In this document: piece after piece, positions 17,838 to 26,966 of the stretch
Layout of the letters: each line of letters opens with the position of its first letter
Numbering within the stretch: position 1 is the first letter of the stretch
NCBI GenBank assembly: GCA_016870215.1
Contig: VGCD01000001.1
Location: forward strand, 183,838-247,837
DNA from: Actinomycetota bacterium
GTDB lineage: Bacteria; Actinomycetota; Acidimicrobiia; Acidimicrobiales; Ilumatobacteraceae
Direction: 5' to 3'
DNA length: 64,000 bases
Position numbers and translations under genes: made by a program
Notes under the pieces: generated by a model
What the model was told of the DNA's origin: nothing
Databases searched by the model: none
What the model saw: only the letters and a program-made list of their open reading frames with translations

Positions 17838-18756
17838 ATTGGTGGGCGAGGAAGATCGCAACATGCTGGTCGAAGAATTCGACGCAGCCGACGGAGCGAG
17901 TTCAGTGTCGGCAATCACCGACGCGCTCGACACGCTCCCGCTGTTCTCCGATCGACGAATAGTCGTTGTTCGTAATGCGCACGACCTCGACACTGACGGC
18001 GCGGCTGCCATGGCGGTGGCGCTGGCTGGAAAAGTCGACACCACCGACGTCGTCATCTCGGCAACCGGCCGACTCTCAAAGTCGCTTACCGACGCGTGCA
18101 AGAAAGCCGGCGCCACCTCTGTCGGAGTGTCGGTGGGCAACAGGCTTGCGGATCGATTGCAGTGGGTCGAGGGTCAACTCATCGAAGCCGGACTAAAAGT
18201 TGGTCCCGACGGTGTGAAGTTCATTGCCACTTGGCTTGGTGGCGATCACGGTCGATTGCCGGGGCTCATCGACACATTGCGATCCACCTATGGCGATGGC
18301 ATGAAGTTGTCGCGCGCTGACATCGAAGTGTTCATCGGGGAAGCGGGCAGTGTGGCGCCATGGGATCTCACCGATGCCATCGATGTGGGCGACGTCAACA
18401 AAGCGCTGGTGATGTTGCATCGCATGATTGGCCCGGGCGAATCTCATCCGCTGCAGATCTTGGCGCTGCTTTCGAATCGTTACGCACAGATGATGCGTCT
18501 TGATGGGCGAGAAGTGCAGTCAGCCGAAGCAGCTGCAAACATCCTTGGTGGAAAAGCATTCACGGCGGGCAAAGTGCTCGACCAGTACAAAAAACTCGGA
18601 AGTAGCAACGTCGCTCAGGCGGTGTCGCTCTTGGCTCAGGCAGATGTCGACTTGCGTGGTGGCAAAGATTGGCCACCAGAGCTGGTGATGGAAGTGTTGA
18701 TTGCGAGACTGTCGCGTCTCGCGGGAGGTCGCGGCAGAGTTACTTCGCGGCGTTGA
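17764..18756 (+). CDS. holA: DNA polymerase III subunit delta
   Basis: HolA opens the beta clamp within the clamp loader. The 330-residue protein fits the family: N-terminal AAA+-like region (VFLVTGEVALVGREVSRLVDEL, LPLFSDRRIVVVRNAHDLDTD), a middle domain (FIATWLGGDHGRLPGLIDTL) and a C-terminal collar domain (HPLQILALLSNRYAQMMRL, QADVDLRGGKDWPPELVMEVL). Lack of a functional Walker A is normal for delta. ATG 17764 or 17770 are both possible. The 5' end overlaps comEC, and the comEA/comEC/holA order is common in bacteria. Its 3' end overlaps convergent rpsT by 17 bp. Confidence 0.94.
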   Translation: MGMGVFLVTGEVALVGREVSRLVDELVGEEDRNMLVEEFDAADGASSVSAITDALDTLPLFSDRRIVVVRNAHDLDTDGAAAMAVALAGKVDTTDVVISATGRLSKSLTDACKKAGATSVGVSVGNRLADRLQWVEGQLIEAGLKVGPDGVKFIATWLGGDHGRLPGLIDTLRSTYGDGMKLSRADIEVFIGEAGSVAPWDLTDAIDVGDVNKALVMLHRMIGPGESHPLQILALLSNRYAQMMRLDGREVQSAEAAANILGGKAFTAGKVLDQYKKLGSSNVAQAVSLLAQADVDLRGGKDWPPELVMEVLIARLSRLAGGRGRVTSRR

Positions 18757-18994
18757 TGCGGCGCATCATGCGGCTCTTCTTGCGAGCAGCGGCATTGGGG
18801 TGAATGATTCGCTTGGCAGCAGCCTTGTCGATGCGCTTCATGGCAAGACGAAGGTCGTCGCCACTTTCAGCGGTTCCGGCACTTGCGGTTGCTGACTTGA
18901 TGCGCGTACGCAGTTCGCTTTTTACGGCCTTGTTGCGCTCGGCACGCTTGGCATTCGTGATGATGCGCTTCTTTTGGCTCTTGATGTTTGCCAC
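18740..18994 (-). CDS. rpsT: 30S ribosomal protein S20
   Basis: The 84-residue basic protein (MANIKSQKKRIITNAKRAER at the start, IHPNAAARKKSRMMRRINAAK at the end) is S20, which binds 16S rRNA in the lower body of the 30S subunit. Gene order holA-rpsT(convergent)-lepA is common. The start codon is GTG 18994. TAGCCT lies 8 nt upstream on the minus strand and there is no ribosome site, so this abundant protein seems to be made from a leaderless mRNA. Confidence 0.97.
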   Translation of the reverse strand: MANIKSQKKRIITNAKRAERNKAVKSELRTRIKSATASAGTAESGDDLRLAMKRIDKAAAKRIIHPNAAARKKSRMMRRINAAK

Positions 18995-19002
18995 GGCTGT
19001 AA

Positions 19003-19008
19003 AGGCTA
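19003..19008 (-). promoter_or_regulatory. putative -10 box of a leaderless rpsT transcript
   Basis: On the minus strand TAGCCT is separated by 8 nt from GTG 18994. The plus strand carries TAGGAT (19066-19071), 9 nt before the lepA ATG, so the 86-bp gap serves both genes. Confidence 0.45.
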
Positions 19009-19080
19009 CCGGCGCACGGGTACCGCACCAACTGCACCGTCAGACATGCTGAAGGGTGAGGTCAGTAGGATGAGGAGCCC

Positions 19081-20865
19081 ATGGAACTCGCCAAAATCCG
19101 CAATTTTTCGATCATTGCGCACATTGATCACGGCAAGTCCACCCTTTCCGACCGCATTCTCGAGCTGACGGGGGCCGTCGACGCCCGTGACATGAGGGCT
19201 CAGTATCTCGATTCGATGGACCTCGAGCGCGAACGCGGCATCACCATCAAGGCTCAGAACGTTCGTGTCGACTGGAAGGGCACGACATTGCATCTCATCG
19301 ACACGCCCGGTCACGTCGACTTCGGATACGAGGTCAGTCGGTCACTTGCCGCATGCGAAGGCGTCGTGCTCGTGGTGGATGCGGCACAAGGAATCGAAGC
19401 CCAGACTCTTGCGAATTGTTATCTCGCACTAGAGAATAATCTCGAGATCGTCGCTGCTCTCAACAAGATCGACCTTCCAGCAGCGGACCCCGATCGCTAT
19501 GCGATGGAAATCGAGACAGTGCTCGGCATACCCGCCGAAGACATTCTGCGAATTTCTGCAAAGACCGGAGCGGGTGTTCCCGAATTGCTGGATGCCATTG
19601 TTGATCGGATTCCACCTCCCACCGGCGACGCAAATGAACCGTTGCAAGCACTCATCTTCGACTCGCAGTACGACCAATACCGCGGCGTGGTGTCGAGTGT
19701 TCGCGTTATGAACGGACGCCTTACGGCAAACAGCAAATTGCAGTTCATGCAGGCGCGCACTGTTCATGAAGCCATCGAGATTGGCGTGCGTCGCCCCGTC
19801 AACACTCCGATTCCAGAGCTTGGCCCTGGCGAAGTCGGGTATCTCATCGCTGGCATCAAAGATGTGGCACAAGCGCGAAGTGGTGAGACCGTCACCCTGC
19901 TCGCGCAGCCTGCGCGTGAACCGCTGCCTGGTTATCGCGACCCGAAGCCGATGGTGTTCTGTGGTCTGTATCCGATCGACGGTGACGATTTCGAGAACTT
20001 GCGCGAGAGCCTCGAGAAATTGAAATTGAACGATGCGTCCATCACGTATGAACCAGAGTCATCTGGCGCGCTTGGTTTTGGTTTCCGCTGCGGCTTTCTT
20101 GGTCTGTTGCACATGGAAATCGTTAAAGAGCGCCTCGAGCGTGAGTTCAACTTGGCGCTCATCGCCACTGCGCCTTCAGTGGAATACAGGGTGTTGAAGA
20201 CAGATGGCGAAGTCATGGTGGTCGATAACCCGGCCGACCTGCCGGCAAGTCAGAACATCGCGTCGATTGAAGAGCCCTTCTTCAAAGTCACCATCATTAC
20301 GCCCAAAGACTTCACAGGCACGCTGATGGAACTGTGCCAATCGCGTCGTGGCGAGATGGTCAAACTCGAGTACCTCTCACCAGAGCGGGTGGAGTTGCAC
20401 TACGCCATTCCGTTAGCGGAAGTGGTGGTTGACTTCTTCGACCAGATGAAGAGTCGCACGCAGGGGTACGCGAGCCTCGACTACGAGCTCGAGGGTTACC
20501 GCGAGAGCAGTCTGGCAAAAGTCGACTTACTGTTGAACGGCATTCCTGCCGATGCGTTCTCCACCATCGTGCATCGTGACAAAGCATTCGATTACGGCCG
20601 TCGCATGTGTGAGAAGTTGAAAGAGCTCATTCCGCGCCAGATGTTCGATGTGCCTATCCAGGCTGCAATCGGCGGCAAAGTGATTGCGCGCGAGACAGTG
20701 AAGGCAAAACGCAAGGACGTTCTCGCAAAGTGTTACGGCGGTGACATCACGCGTAAGCGCAAGCTGTTGGAGAAGCAAAAAGAGGGCAAGAAAAAGATGA
20801 AGGCTATCGGTCGGGTCGAGATTCCCGGCGATGTATTCATCAGTGCGCTCAAGTTGGACGACTGA
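19081..20865 (+). CDS. lepA: elongation factor 4 (LepA)
   Basis: LepA is a translational GTPase that acts on stalled or maturing ribosomes. The 594-residue length is standard. GTPase motifs are visible as [13 protein letters not shown], the ERGITIK switch, [12 protein letters not shown] and NKIDLP. The LepA-specific C-terminal domain ends with [38 protein letters not shown] and the KAIGRVEIP segment. ATG 19081 is preceded by GAGGAG, and by TAGGAT 9 nt upstream, so the leader would be absent or only a few nucleotides. The MFS gene starts one base after its stop. Confidence 0.97.
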   Translation: MELAKIRNFSIIAHIDHGKSTLSDRILELTGAVDARDMRAQYLDSMDLERERGITIKAQNVRVDWKGTTLHLIDTPGHVDFGYEVSRSLAACEGVVLVVDAAQGIEAQTLANCYLALENNLEIVAALNKIDLPAADPDRYAMEIETVLGIPAEDILRISAKTGAGVPELLDAIVDRIPPPTGDANEPLQALIFDSQYDQYRGVVSSVRVMNGRLTANSKLQFMQARTVHEAIEIGVRRPVNTPIPELGPGEVGYLIAGIKDVAQARSGETVTLLAQPAREPLPGYRDPKPMVFCGLYPIDGDDFENLRESLEKLKLNDASITYEPESSGALGFGFRCGFLGLLHMEIVKERLEREFNLALIATAPSVEYRVLKTDGEVMVVDNPADLPASQNIASIEEPFFKVTIITPKDFTGTLMELCQSRRGEMVKLEYLSPERVELHYAIPLAEVVVDFFDQMKSRTQGYASLDYELEGYRESSLAKVDLLLNGIPADAFSTIVHRDKAFDYGRRMCEKLKELIPRQMFDVPIQAAIGGKVIARETVKAKRKDVLAKCYGGDITRKRKLLEKQKEGKKKMKAIGRVEIPGDVFISALKLDD

Positions 20866-20866
20866 C

Positions 20867-22231
20867 ATGTCATCGCCTGACACGGTGAAACCAGGAGACA
20901 CGGTGAAACCAGGAGACACGGTGAAACCAGGAGACACGGTGAAACCAGGAGACACGGTGAAACCAGGAGACACGGTGAAACCAGGAGACACGGTGAAACC
21001 TGGAGAACTCGCAGGGGCAACCTCCACGTCAGGCACATTTCGTTCGTTGCGTCACCAGAGCGCGCGCCTCTTTTTCTTCGGACTCTTCGTCTCGATGGTG
21101 GGCACGTGGTTGCAATTCACCGCCACATCATTTTTGCTCTATGACCTGACTGGTCGCGCCACAGACATGGGCCTGAATGCCATGTTCCAGTTTCTGCCTA
21201 TGTTGTTCCTCGGTGCGTGGGCTGGCGGGTTTGCCGACCGTCACAACCGTCGCATCGTGACGTTGTGCACCCAAGCGTCACTCGCCGTGCTCGCGCTGTT
21301 GCTCGGAATTCTCGACCTCACCGGACTCGTCACATTGCCCGTGGTGTACGCCATGTCGTTTTTGCTGGGCATCACAAATGCCATCGACAATCCGGCTCGG
21401 CGTGGATTGGTCACTGAGCTGGTGCCGCCAGAAGACATCAGCAATGTCATCTCGCTGAATACGGCCGTCATGACCGGCTCACGCATCTTCGGACCGGCGC
21501 TCGCAGCGGTGCTCGTTGCTCCGCTTGGAACAGGATGGTTGTTCATCGTCAACGGGTTGTCGTTCATGGCGATTCTCGTTGCGCTCACACGTTTGTCGGC
21601 GCAGTCGTTGTATCAGACGCCACAGGCAAAACCAGGGGGTCAGCCAGTGCGCGAAGCTCTTCGTTATGTGCGCGATCACGGTCAACTCTTGGTGTTGTTC
21701 ACCGTTTTCACCATCGTCTGCACATTTGCGTATAACTACGCCGTCGTGTTGCCGAAACTGTTGGATGAGAAATGGAATGCCACTCGCTCATTCGGGTGGA
21801 TGCTCGCCGTCATCAGTGCTGGTTCGTTCCTGGGTTCAATTTCAATTGCTCGTCTTCGCGTGGTCACTAGTCGCTGGTTCTTCCTCTCGATTCTCTGCGC
21901 CGGCCTCGGCAACATCGCACTTGCATGGTCACCCAACTTGTTGGTGGCGTACTTGTGGTCCGTGCCACTCGGGTGGTCTCTCGGTGCGATGGTGTCTACG
22001 ATGAACTCGCTCATGCAGATCGGACTTCCTTCTGAGATGCGCAGTCGCATGCTCGCCCTTACCGCTGTCGCGTTCTTGGGCTCCACTCCGGTGGGTGGCC
22101 CCATCACTGGGTGGATTGCAGACAATGTGAGCAACGAGTGGGCACTGGGCTACGGCGGTGTGGTCTCATTGGGGTGTGCTTTCGCCTACTTCTCGGTCCG
22201 GTCTGCTGAGCGCTCCTCGCAAGGTGGGTGA
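20867..22231 (+). CDS. MFS transporter with N-terminal hexapeptide repeats
   Basis: The 454-residue protein is a 12-helix major facilitator of the MFS_3/enterobactin-exporter type (LFFFGLFVSMVGTWLQFTATS, FLPMLFLGAWAGGFADRHNRR, NPARRGLVTELVPPEDISNVI). Such proteins export siderophores or drugs; the substrate here is unknown. It is preceded by a 50-residue hydrophilic head in which DTVKPG occurs seven times in a row. ATG 20867 has no ribosome site and lies 1 base after the lepA stop. Each repeat from the second on has AGGAG 5 nt before an in-frame GTG, so translation could also begin inside the repeats. It is followed 7 bp later by a photolyase gene. Confidence 0.9.
   Translation: MSSPDTVKPGDTVKPGDTVKPGDTVKPGDTVKPGDTVKPGDTVKPGELAGATSTSGTFRSLRHQSARLFFFGLFVSMVGTWLQFTATSFLLYDLTGRATDMGLNAMFQFLPMLFLGAWAGGFADRHNRRIVTLCTQASLAVLALLLGILDLTGLVTLPVVYAMSFLLGITNAIDNPARRGLVTELVPPEDISNVISLNTAVMTGSRIFGPALAAVLVAPLGTGWLFIVNGLSFMAILVALTRLSAQSLYQTPQAKPGGQPVREALRYVRDHGQLLVLFTVFTIVCTFAYNYAVVLPKLLDEKWNATRSFGWMLAVISAGSFLGSISIARLRVVTSRWFFLSILCAGLGNIALAWSPNLLVAYLWSVPLGWSLGAMVSTMNSLMQIGLPSEMRSRMLALTAVAFLGSTPVGGPITGWIADNVSNEWALGYGGVVSLGCAFAYFSVRSAERSSQGG
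20879..21004 (+). repeat. 18-bp tandem repeat, seven copies
   Basis: Seven head-to-tail copies of GACACGGTGAAACCAGGA cover 126 bp. Copies 1-6 are identical and copy 7 differs by one base (CCTGGA). The unit is a multiple of 3, so copy-number change keeps the MFS frame. Perfect identity suggests recent expansion or gene-conversion-like slippage. All six frames stay open across it. Confidence 0.97.
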
Positions 22232-22238
22232 GTAGACC

Positions 22239-23585
22239 GTGGCCACATCCATCTGGTGGTTGCGACGCGACTTGCGGTTGTCTGACAACGGAGCACTTGC
22301 TGCTGCTGCAGCGAAGGGAAGCGTGGTTCCCGTTTTTGTGCTCGACCCAAAGTTTGCTGAACGAGCTGGTGCAGCGCGTATGGCCTTCATGTTGCGCAAT
22401 CTTCGTTCTCTGAACGATCAGATGGGTGGTGCGCTTGTTGTCCTGCACGGCAAGCCAGAAGAACAGATACCTCGTCTGGCGAAAGCACTTGATGTCACCG
22501 ATGTGCACTGCGCGCGAGATTTTGCGCCATACGGCCGTGCCCGAGATCAACAAGTGGCAGCGGCTTTGGCGGCGAATGGCAGGCGACTTGTTGGTTCAGA
22601 TTCGCCCTATGTCATAGACCCAGGTGTCGTGTTGAAAGACGACGGCACAGCGCTTCGAGTGTTCACGCCGTTCTACAAGCGTTGGCAACAACACGAATGG
22701 AAGTTGGTCGGAGACTGCGCGCCGACGTGGAAAGACGCGTCAGATTTTTCCGACGGCATTCCACACGATCCGCCGTGCGCAGCGACACTTCCTGACGCAG
22801 GTGAGACGGCGGCATGGACTCGTTGGACCACGTGGGCACCACACGGGCTAGGGGACTACAAAGACGTTCGCAATAACCCTGGCATTGACGGTACGTCGAT
22901 GTTGTCGGCTCAACTTCGATTCGGAGTCATTCATCCACGACAACTGCTCGCAGAGTTGCCGGCAGGAAGTGGCGCAGACCATTTTCGTAGCGAAATTTGT
23001 TGGCGCGAGTTCTATGCCGATGTCATGTTCCACCGTCCCGACTCGACGTGGAACAACTTGCAAGAAAAAATGGATCGCCTGCCTGTCGACACTGATGACC
23101 GCGCGAAGCACCGCTTCGCCGCATGGTGTGAAGCGCGTACCGGGTATCCCATTGTTGATGCCGGAATGCGCCAGATGTTGGCGACCGGATGGATGCACAA
23201 TCGTGTGCGCATGATCGTGGCGAGTTTCTTGGTGAAAGACCTCCATGTTCCGTGGCAGTGGGGAGCTGCGTTCTTCATGCGCCACCTCGTCGACGGTGAC
23301 ATCGCGTCGAACAATCACGGTTGGCAGTGGACGGCAGGTACTGGAACAGACGCGGCGCCATATTTCCGTGTGTTCAATCCGTTCGGCCAAAGCGAGAAGT
23401 TCGACCCGGACGGCAGCTATCTCCGCACCTGGATCCCTGAAATTGCCGAACTAGACAACACCCATATCCATGCGCCTTGGACACTCGGCTTGCACGCACC
23501 TGCGCACTATCCGGCCCCGATTGTGGATCATGCTGTCGAGCGAGAGGAAGCACTCGCCCGATACAAGAAGGTGTCCGGCAAGTAA
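22239..23585 (+). CDS. phr: deoxyribodipyrimidine photolyase
   Basis: The 448-residue flavoprotein is a class I photolyase/cryptochrome-family member. The N-terminal Rossmann domain starts SIWWLRRDLRLSDNGAL, and the FAD-binding helical domain contains TGYPIVDAGMRQMLATGWMH, NRVRMIVASFLVKDL, WQWGAAFFMRHLVDGD and NNHGWQW. The NNHGWQW-like active-site block and the conserved Trp residues support CPD repair using light. GTG 22239 starts the protein. Photolyase fits life in lit surface water. It is between the MFS gene and hrcA, all on the plus strand. Confidence 0.95.
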   Translation: MATSIWWLRRDLRLSDNGALAAAAAKGSVVPVFVLDPKFAERAGAARMAFMLRNLRSLNDQMGGALVVLHGKPEEQIPRLAKALDVTDVHCARDFAPYGRARDQQVAAALAANGRRLVGSDSPYVIDPGVVLKDDGTALRVFTPFYKRWQQHEWKLVGDCAPTWKDASDFSDGIPHDPPCAATLPDAGETAAWTRWTTWAPHGLGDYKDVRNNPGIDGTSMLSAQLRFGVIHPRQLLAELPAGSGADHFRSEICWREFYADVMFHRPDSTWNNLQEKMDRLPVDTDDRAKHRFAAWCEARTGYPIVDAGMRQMLATGWMHNRVRMIVASFLVKDLHVPWQWGAAFFMRHLVDGDIASNNHGWQWTAGTGTDAAPYFRVFNPFGQSEKFDPDGSYLRTWIPEIAELDNTHIHAPWTLGLHAPAHYPAPIVDHAVEREEALARYKKVSGK

Positions 23586-23598
23586 ACTTTGATGCACC

Positions 23599-24597
23599 AT
23601 GCTTGACGACCGCAAGACGAACATCCTGCGCGCCGTGGTGCAGGAATACATCGCTACTGGCCAACCAGTCGGCTCTGGTCATGTCGCCAAACTGCCTGGC
23701 GTCAACGTGTCGTCAGCAACCGTTCGCAATGAGATGGCCGTCTTGGAACAAGAGGGATATCTCGCCCAACCCCACACGTCTGCTGGTCGAATTCCCACCG
23801 ACAAGGGCTACCGCTTGTTTGTCGATGCCTTGGCTCCCGATGGCTCACTCGACCGTGCAGCCACAGTGCAAGTGGGCGAGTTCTTTCAGTCAAGTCACGG
23901 TCGGCTCGAAGAACTCTTGCGACAGACCTCGCATCTCTTGGCAGATATCACGCACCACACCGCGCTCGTGGTTGGTCCGAAGACGGAAGTAACGACCGTC
24001 CGGTCTATTCAAGTTGTTCGTTTGTCTTCGCGAACCGCGACAGTTGTGGTGGTGTTCTCCAACGGAACAGTGGAGAACGAAATTATCTCGCTTTCAGAGG
24101 AAATCGACGACGCTCATCTGGTGCGGGCAACGTCTCACTTGAGCACAGAGATTGTGGGTAAGTCACTTGTTGACATTCAGTCTGTGCCGCTCACCAATGA
24201 GGCTCACACAGACATCGTGTGCGCAGTTGCCGTGCAGTCGCTTCAGCGTCACTCCGGCGACGAACCGGTGTTTGTCGGAGGTGCGGCTTCACTGGCACAG
24301 TCATTTGAAGCAGTTGAAGTGGTGCGCAATGTTCTTCAAATCGTCGAACAGCAATATGTCGTGGTGTCTCTGTTGAAAGATGTGCTCGATCGGGGCCTTT
24401 CGGTGGCCATCGGTGCAGAGCACGGGGTCGAGCCACTTGCTGCATGTTCGGTCGTCGTTGCGCCGGTTGTCGCTGATGGTGAAGTCATGGGTTCTGTCGG
24501 AGTGCTCGGTCCGACCCGCATGAACTATCCGCAGGCATTGGCAACAGTTGAAGTGGTGGGGGAACAACTCGGTCGTCGTCTCGCAGAAGGTTCATGA
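23599..24597 (+). CDS. hrcA: heat-inducible transcription repressor HrcA
   Basis: HrcA represses groE/dnaK operons by binding CIRCE elements. The 332-residue protein has the N-terminal winged helix (KTNILRAVVQEYIATGQPVGS, SSATVRNEMAVLEQEGYLAQPHTSAGRIPTDKGY) and the GAF-like C-terminal domain (IGAEHGVEPLAACSVV, GSVGVLGPTRMNYPQALATVE). It is followed 9 bp later by dnaJ, the usual hrcA-dnaJ pair in actinobacteria. TAAACT (23583-23588), overlapping the photolyase stop, lies 10 nt upstream of ATG 23599. I found no CIRCE sequence nearby. Confidence 0.96.
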   Translation: MLDDRKTNILRAVVQEYIATGQPVGSGHVAKLPGVNVSSATVRNEMAVLEQEGYLAQPHTSAGRIPTDKGYRLFVDALAPDGSLDRAATVQVGEFFQSSHGRLEELLRQTSHLLADITHHTALVVGPKTEVTTVRSIQVVRLSSRTATVVVVFSNGTVENEIISLSEEIDDAHLVRATSHLSTEIVGKSLVDIQSVPLTNEAHTDIVCAVAVQSLQRHSGDEPVFVGGAASLAQSFEAVEVVRNVLQIVEQQYVVVSLLKDVLDRGLSVAIGAEHGVEPLAACSVVVAPVVADGEVMGSVGVLGPTRMNYPQALATVEVVGEQLGRRLAEGS

Positions 24598-24606
24598 GCC
24601 GCATCT

Positions 24607-25725
24607 ATGTCTGCTGACTTCTACGAACTTCTTGGCGTGTCGCGTACCGCAGATGCCGACACCCTCAAGAAGGCATATCGCCGGAAGGCGCGCGAGTTGC
24701 ATCCCGATGCCAACCCGGACAAGCCCGAAGCAGAAGAGCAATTCAAACTCGTCACTCGTGCCTACGAAGTGTTGTCCGACCCCGATGCACGCGCGCGTTA
24801 CGACCGCTTCGGTGAAGAAGGCATCAGTGGTGCAGCCTCGTCGGGAGACCCGTTTGGTGCCGGCGGACTCGGTGACATCTTCGAAGCGTTCTTTGGTGGC
24901 TCGCCCTTCGGTGCCGGTGGACGTTCGCAATCTGGGCCGCCGCGTGGACAAGATTTGGAAATTGTCGCTGACATCACACTTGAACAAGCAGTGTTTGGTG
25001 GAACCATTCCGATCGATGTGCGTACAGCGGTGCGTTGCGATGAGTGCAACGGAACCGGGGCTGGAGGTGGCACGCAGCCAGTGTCGTGTAGTGACTGTGG
25101 TGGTTCAGGCCAGGTGCGCCGAGTTCGACAGAGTTTGCTCGGACAAATGGTCACCTCTGGGCCGTGCGCGCGTTGTTCGGGGTACGGGCAAGTGGTGATG
25201 ACCCCGTGTTCTGCATGCAAAGGCGAAGGTCGCGCCGTCAGTGTGGTCGACTACACCATCGACGTACCTGCGGGTGTCGATACCGGGTCAACCTTGCGGC
25301 TCACCGGACGAGGTGCAGTGGGTCCCCGTGGTGGGTCGTCGGGCGATCTTTACGTGCACATCAGGGTTGCTGAACACGACATGTTCGTGCGCGACGGTGC
25401 CGACTTGGTGTGCAATGTGTCGGTGTCGATTGCTCAAGCAGCACTCGGCACTCATGTGGTGCTCGACACCCTCGACAGTCCGGAGGATCTCATTGTTCCG
25501 GCCGGCACGCAACACGGACGGCAATTCGTCTTGCGGGGGCGCGGTGTACCTGTGTTGAATGGGCGCGGCCGAGGAAACCTCATTGTGCGTATCGCAGTCG
25601 ACATACCCACCAAGCTCACGGCAGAAGAAGAGGCATTATTGCGTCAGTTCGCCGAACTGCGTGGTGACGACGTGACGCCAGAGGACAAGAGTATTTTCTC
25701 GCGCATCAAGTCCGCGTTTTCGTGA
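24607..25725 (+). CDS. dnaJ: chaperone DnaJ (type I)
   Basis: The 372-residue co-chaperone stimulates the DnaK ATPase and delivers clients. It has the J domain with HPD (LHPDANPDK, residues ~36-40), a Gly/Phe-rich linker, and four zinc-binding motifs [24 protein letters not shown] and CSACKGEG. The C-terminal substrate-binding domains end with RIKSAFS. It follows hrcA and precedes rsmE, the conserved hrcA-dnaJ-rsmE order. The intact zinc sites mark it as a full DnaJ. Confidence 0.97.
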   Translation: MSADFYELLGVSRTADADTLKKAYRRKARELHPDANPDKPEAEEQFKLVTRAYEVLSDPDARARYDRFGEEGISGAASSGDPFGAGGLGDIFEAFFGGSPFGAGGRSQSGPPRGQDLEIVADITLEQAVFGGTIPIDVRTAVRCDECNGTGAGGGTQPVSCSDCGGSGQVRRVRQSLLGQMVTSGPCARCSGYGQVVMTPCSACKGEGRAVSVVDYTIDVPAGVDTGSTLRLTGRGAVGPRGGSSGDLYVHIRVAEHDMFVRDGADLVCNVSVSIAQAALGTHVVLDTLDSPEDLIVPAGTQHGRQFVLRGRGVPVLNGRGRGNLIVRIAVDIPTKLTAEEEALLRQFAELRGDDVTPEDKSIFSRIKSAFS

Positions 25726-25738
25726 GAGCTGATTTGGT

Positions 25739-26422
25739 ATGAACCCAGATCTGCGCATGTCTGCGGCACATGTCTTTGTTGACAATCTCAGCGACCCGCA
25801 ACTCGATGATGAGACATCTCACCATTTGGGTGACGTATTGAGATTGCGTGACGGAGAACCAGTGTCAGTGAGCGACGGGCGGGGTTCCTGGAGGATCTGT
25901 CGCTATGTGGCGAAAGGGCAATTGCGGGTCGAGTCGGACATAGAAACCGTCATGCCTCGATCACGTCGGGTTGGAGTAGCGATGGTGCCGGTGAAAGGCG
26001 ACCGCACCGAATGGGCCGTCGAGAAGTTGGTGGAAGTAGGGGTCGACGACATCGTGTTGTTGGCGGCGATGCGTCGGTCGGTGGTGCGATGGGATGACGA
26101 GAAGTGGCGACATCAGCACGATCGGTACTCACGCATCGTTCTTGCAGCTGCGCGTCAATCGCGCTGTGTGTGGCTGCCCACATTGCAGTCGAATATTGAC
26201 GCCTCGACAATCACGCGTCAGTCGGGTGTGGCAGTTGCGGACATTGGAGCGCCCGCACTAGATGCCTCGATTGTCAGCATGGTGATCATCGGGCCTGAGG
26301 GGGGCTTCGACGCCGACGAGTTGACTGATGCCCCGCGTGTGGCCCTCGCAGACGGGGTGCTACGAGCTGAGACTGCCGCCATTGTGGCGGCGACTCGTAT
26401 GGTCGCACACTTGCCGCGCTGA
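25739..26422 (+). CDS. rsmE: 16S rRNA (uracil-1498-N3)-methyltransferase
   Basis: RsmE methylates U1498 of 16S rRNA with S-adenosylmethionine. The 227-residue SPOUT-class protein has an N-terminal PUA-like region (HHLGDVLRLRDGEPVSVSDGRG) and the knot motifs VPVKGDRTEWAVEKLVEVGVDDI, RIVLAAARQSRC and VIIGPEGGFDADEL, with LRAETAAI at the end. ATG 25739 lies 13 bp after dnaJ; ATG 25757 is also possible and would remove six residues. Position after dnaJ is typical. Confidence 0.93.
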   Translation: MNPDLRMSAAHVFVDNLSDPQLDDETSHHLGDVLRLRDGEPVSVSDGRGSWRICRYVAKGQLRVESDIETVMPRSRRVGVAMVPVKGDRTEWAVEKLVEVGVDDIVLLAAMRRSVVRWDDEKWRHQHDRYSRIVLAAARQSRCVWLPTLQSNIDASTITRQSGVAVADIGAPALDASIVSMVIIGPEGGFDADELTDAPRVALADGVLRAETAAIVAATRMVAHLPR

Positions 26423-26444
26423 ACCGACCACACTGTGTAGCGAT

Positions 26445-26966
26445 ATGGCGCACCCCACCGATGACGAGTTACTCAAGGATTCACCGTTCACTCTGCTGGT
26501 CGGCGAGCGACTGAGGCGCATTCGTCAGCAAAAGCGCATGTCACTGGGCGAAGTGGAGACCTCAAGTGACAGTGAGTTCAAAGCGTCAGTCCTCGGTGCG
26601 TACGAACGTGGTGAGCGCGCAATCTCGGTACCGCGGCTTGAACGACTGGCGCGTTTCTATGGTGTCAGCGTTGAGCAATTGCTGCCGCGCGACGCACACA
26701 GTTCCGATACGTCATCGACAGCAGCAACTGGAAAAATTCGAATCGACGTCGCCAAGTTGTCAACGATGCCTGGGTCACAATTCGAGATGCTCGAGCGGTT
26801 CTTGCGAATGATTCAAGTGCAGCGTCAGGATTTCAACGGAAAAGTCATCACGGTACGGGCCCATGACACTCGTGCGATAGCTGTCATGTTGGATGTGGCA
26901 GTCGACAGTGTCGGAGACAAATTGGGGGAACTAGGTCTGTTGTTCGTCCCCCCTGCATCAACGTGA
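26445..26966 (+). CDS. bldD: BldD-like regulator with cyclic-di-GMP motif
   Basis: The 173-residue protein matches Streptomyces BldD in order and spacing: a helix-turn-helix domain (residues ~16-80, with ASVLGAYERGERAISVPRLERLARFYGV) followed by a C-terminal domain. In BldD the motif RXD-X8-RXXD binds a cyclic-di-GMP tetramer that brings two monomers together. Here the motif is intact: Arg127 and Asp129 in QRQD, then Arg138 and Asp141 in RAHD, exactly eight residues apart. It is therefore likely a cyclic-di-GMP-dependent repressor. Its stop overlaps hemW (GTGA), so the two may be co-translated. The developmental role known in Streptomyces need not apply here. Confidence 0.88.
   Translation: MAHPTDDELLKDSPFTLLVGERLRRIRQQKRMSLGEVETSSDSEFKASVLGAYERGERAISVPRLERLARFYGVSVEQLLPRDAHSSDTSSTAATGKIRIDVAKLSTMPGSQFEMLERFLRMIQVQRQDFNGKVITVRAHDTRAIAVMLDVAVDSVGDKLGELGLLFVPPAST

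Noticed and set aside
20879-21004. DTVKPG repeats as LysM domains, since VKPGDT is a LysM-like string
   Set aside because: Six-residue periodicity cannot form a LysM fold of about 45 residues; the resemblance is chance.
20879-21004. The 18-bp array as a CRISPR
   Set aside because: Units are contiguous with no spacers and are in a coding frame.
20527-21038. Minus-strand frames reading SPGFTV or LLVSPC repeats
   Set aside because: They arise because the 18-bp unit is open in all six frames; the plus-strand lepA and MFS genes explain the region.
23550-23600. CIRCE operator near hrcA
   Set aside because: No TTAGCACTC-N9-GAGTGCTAA-like sequence could be found there.
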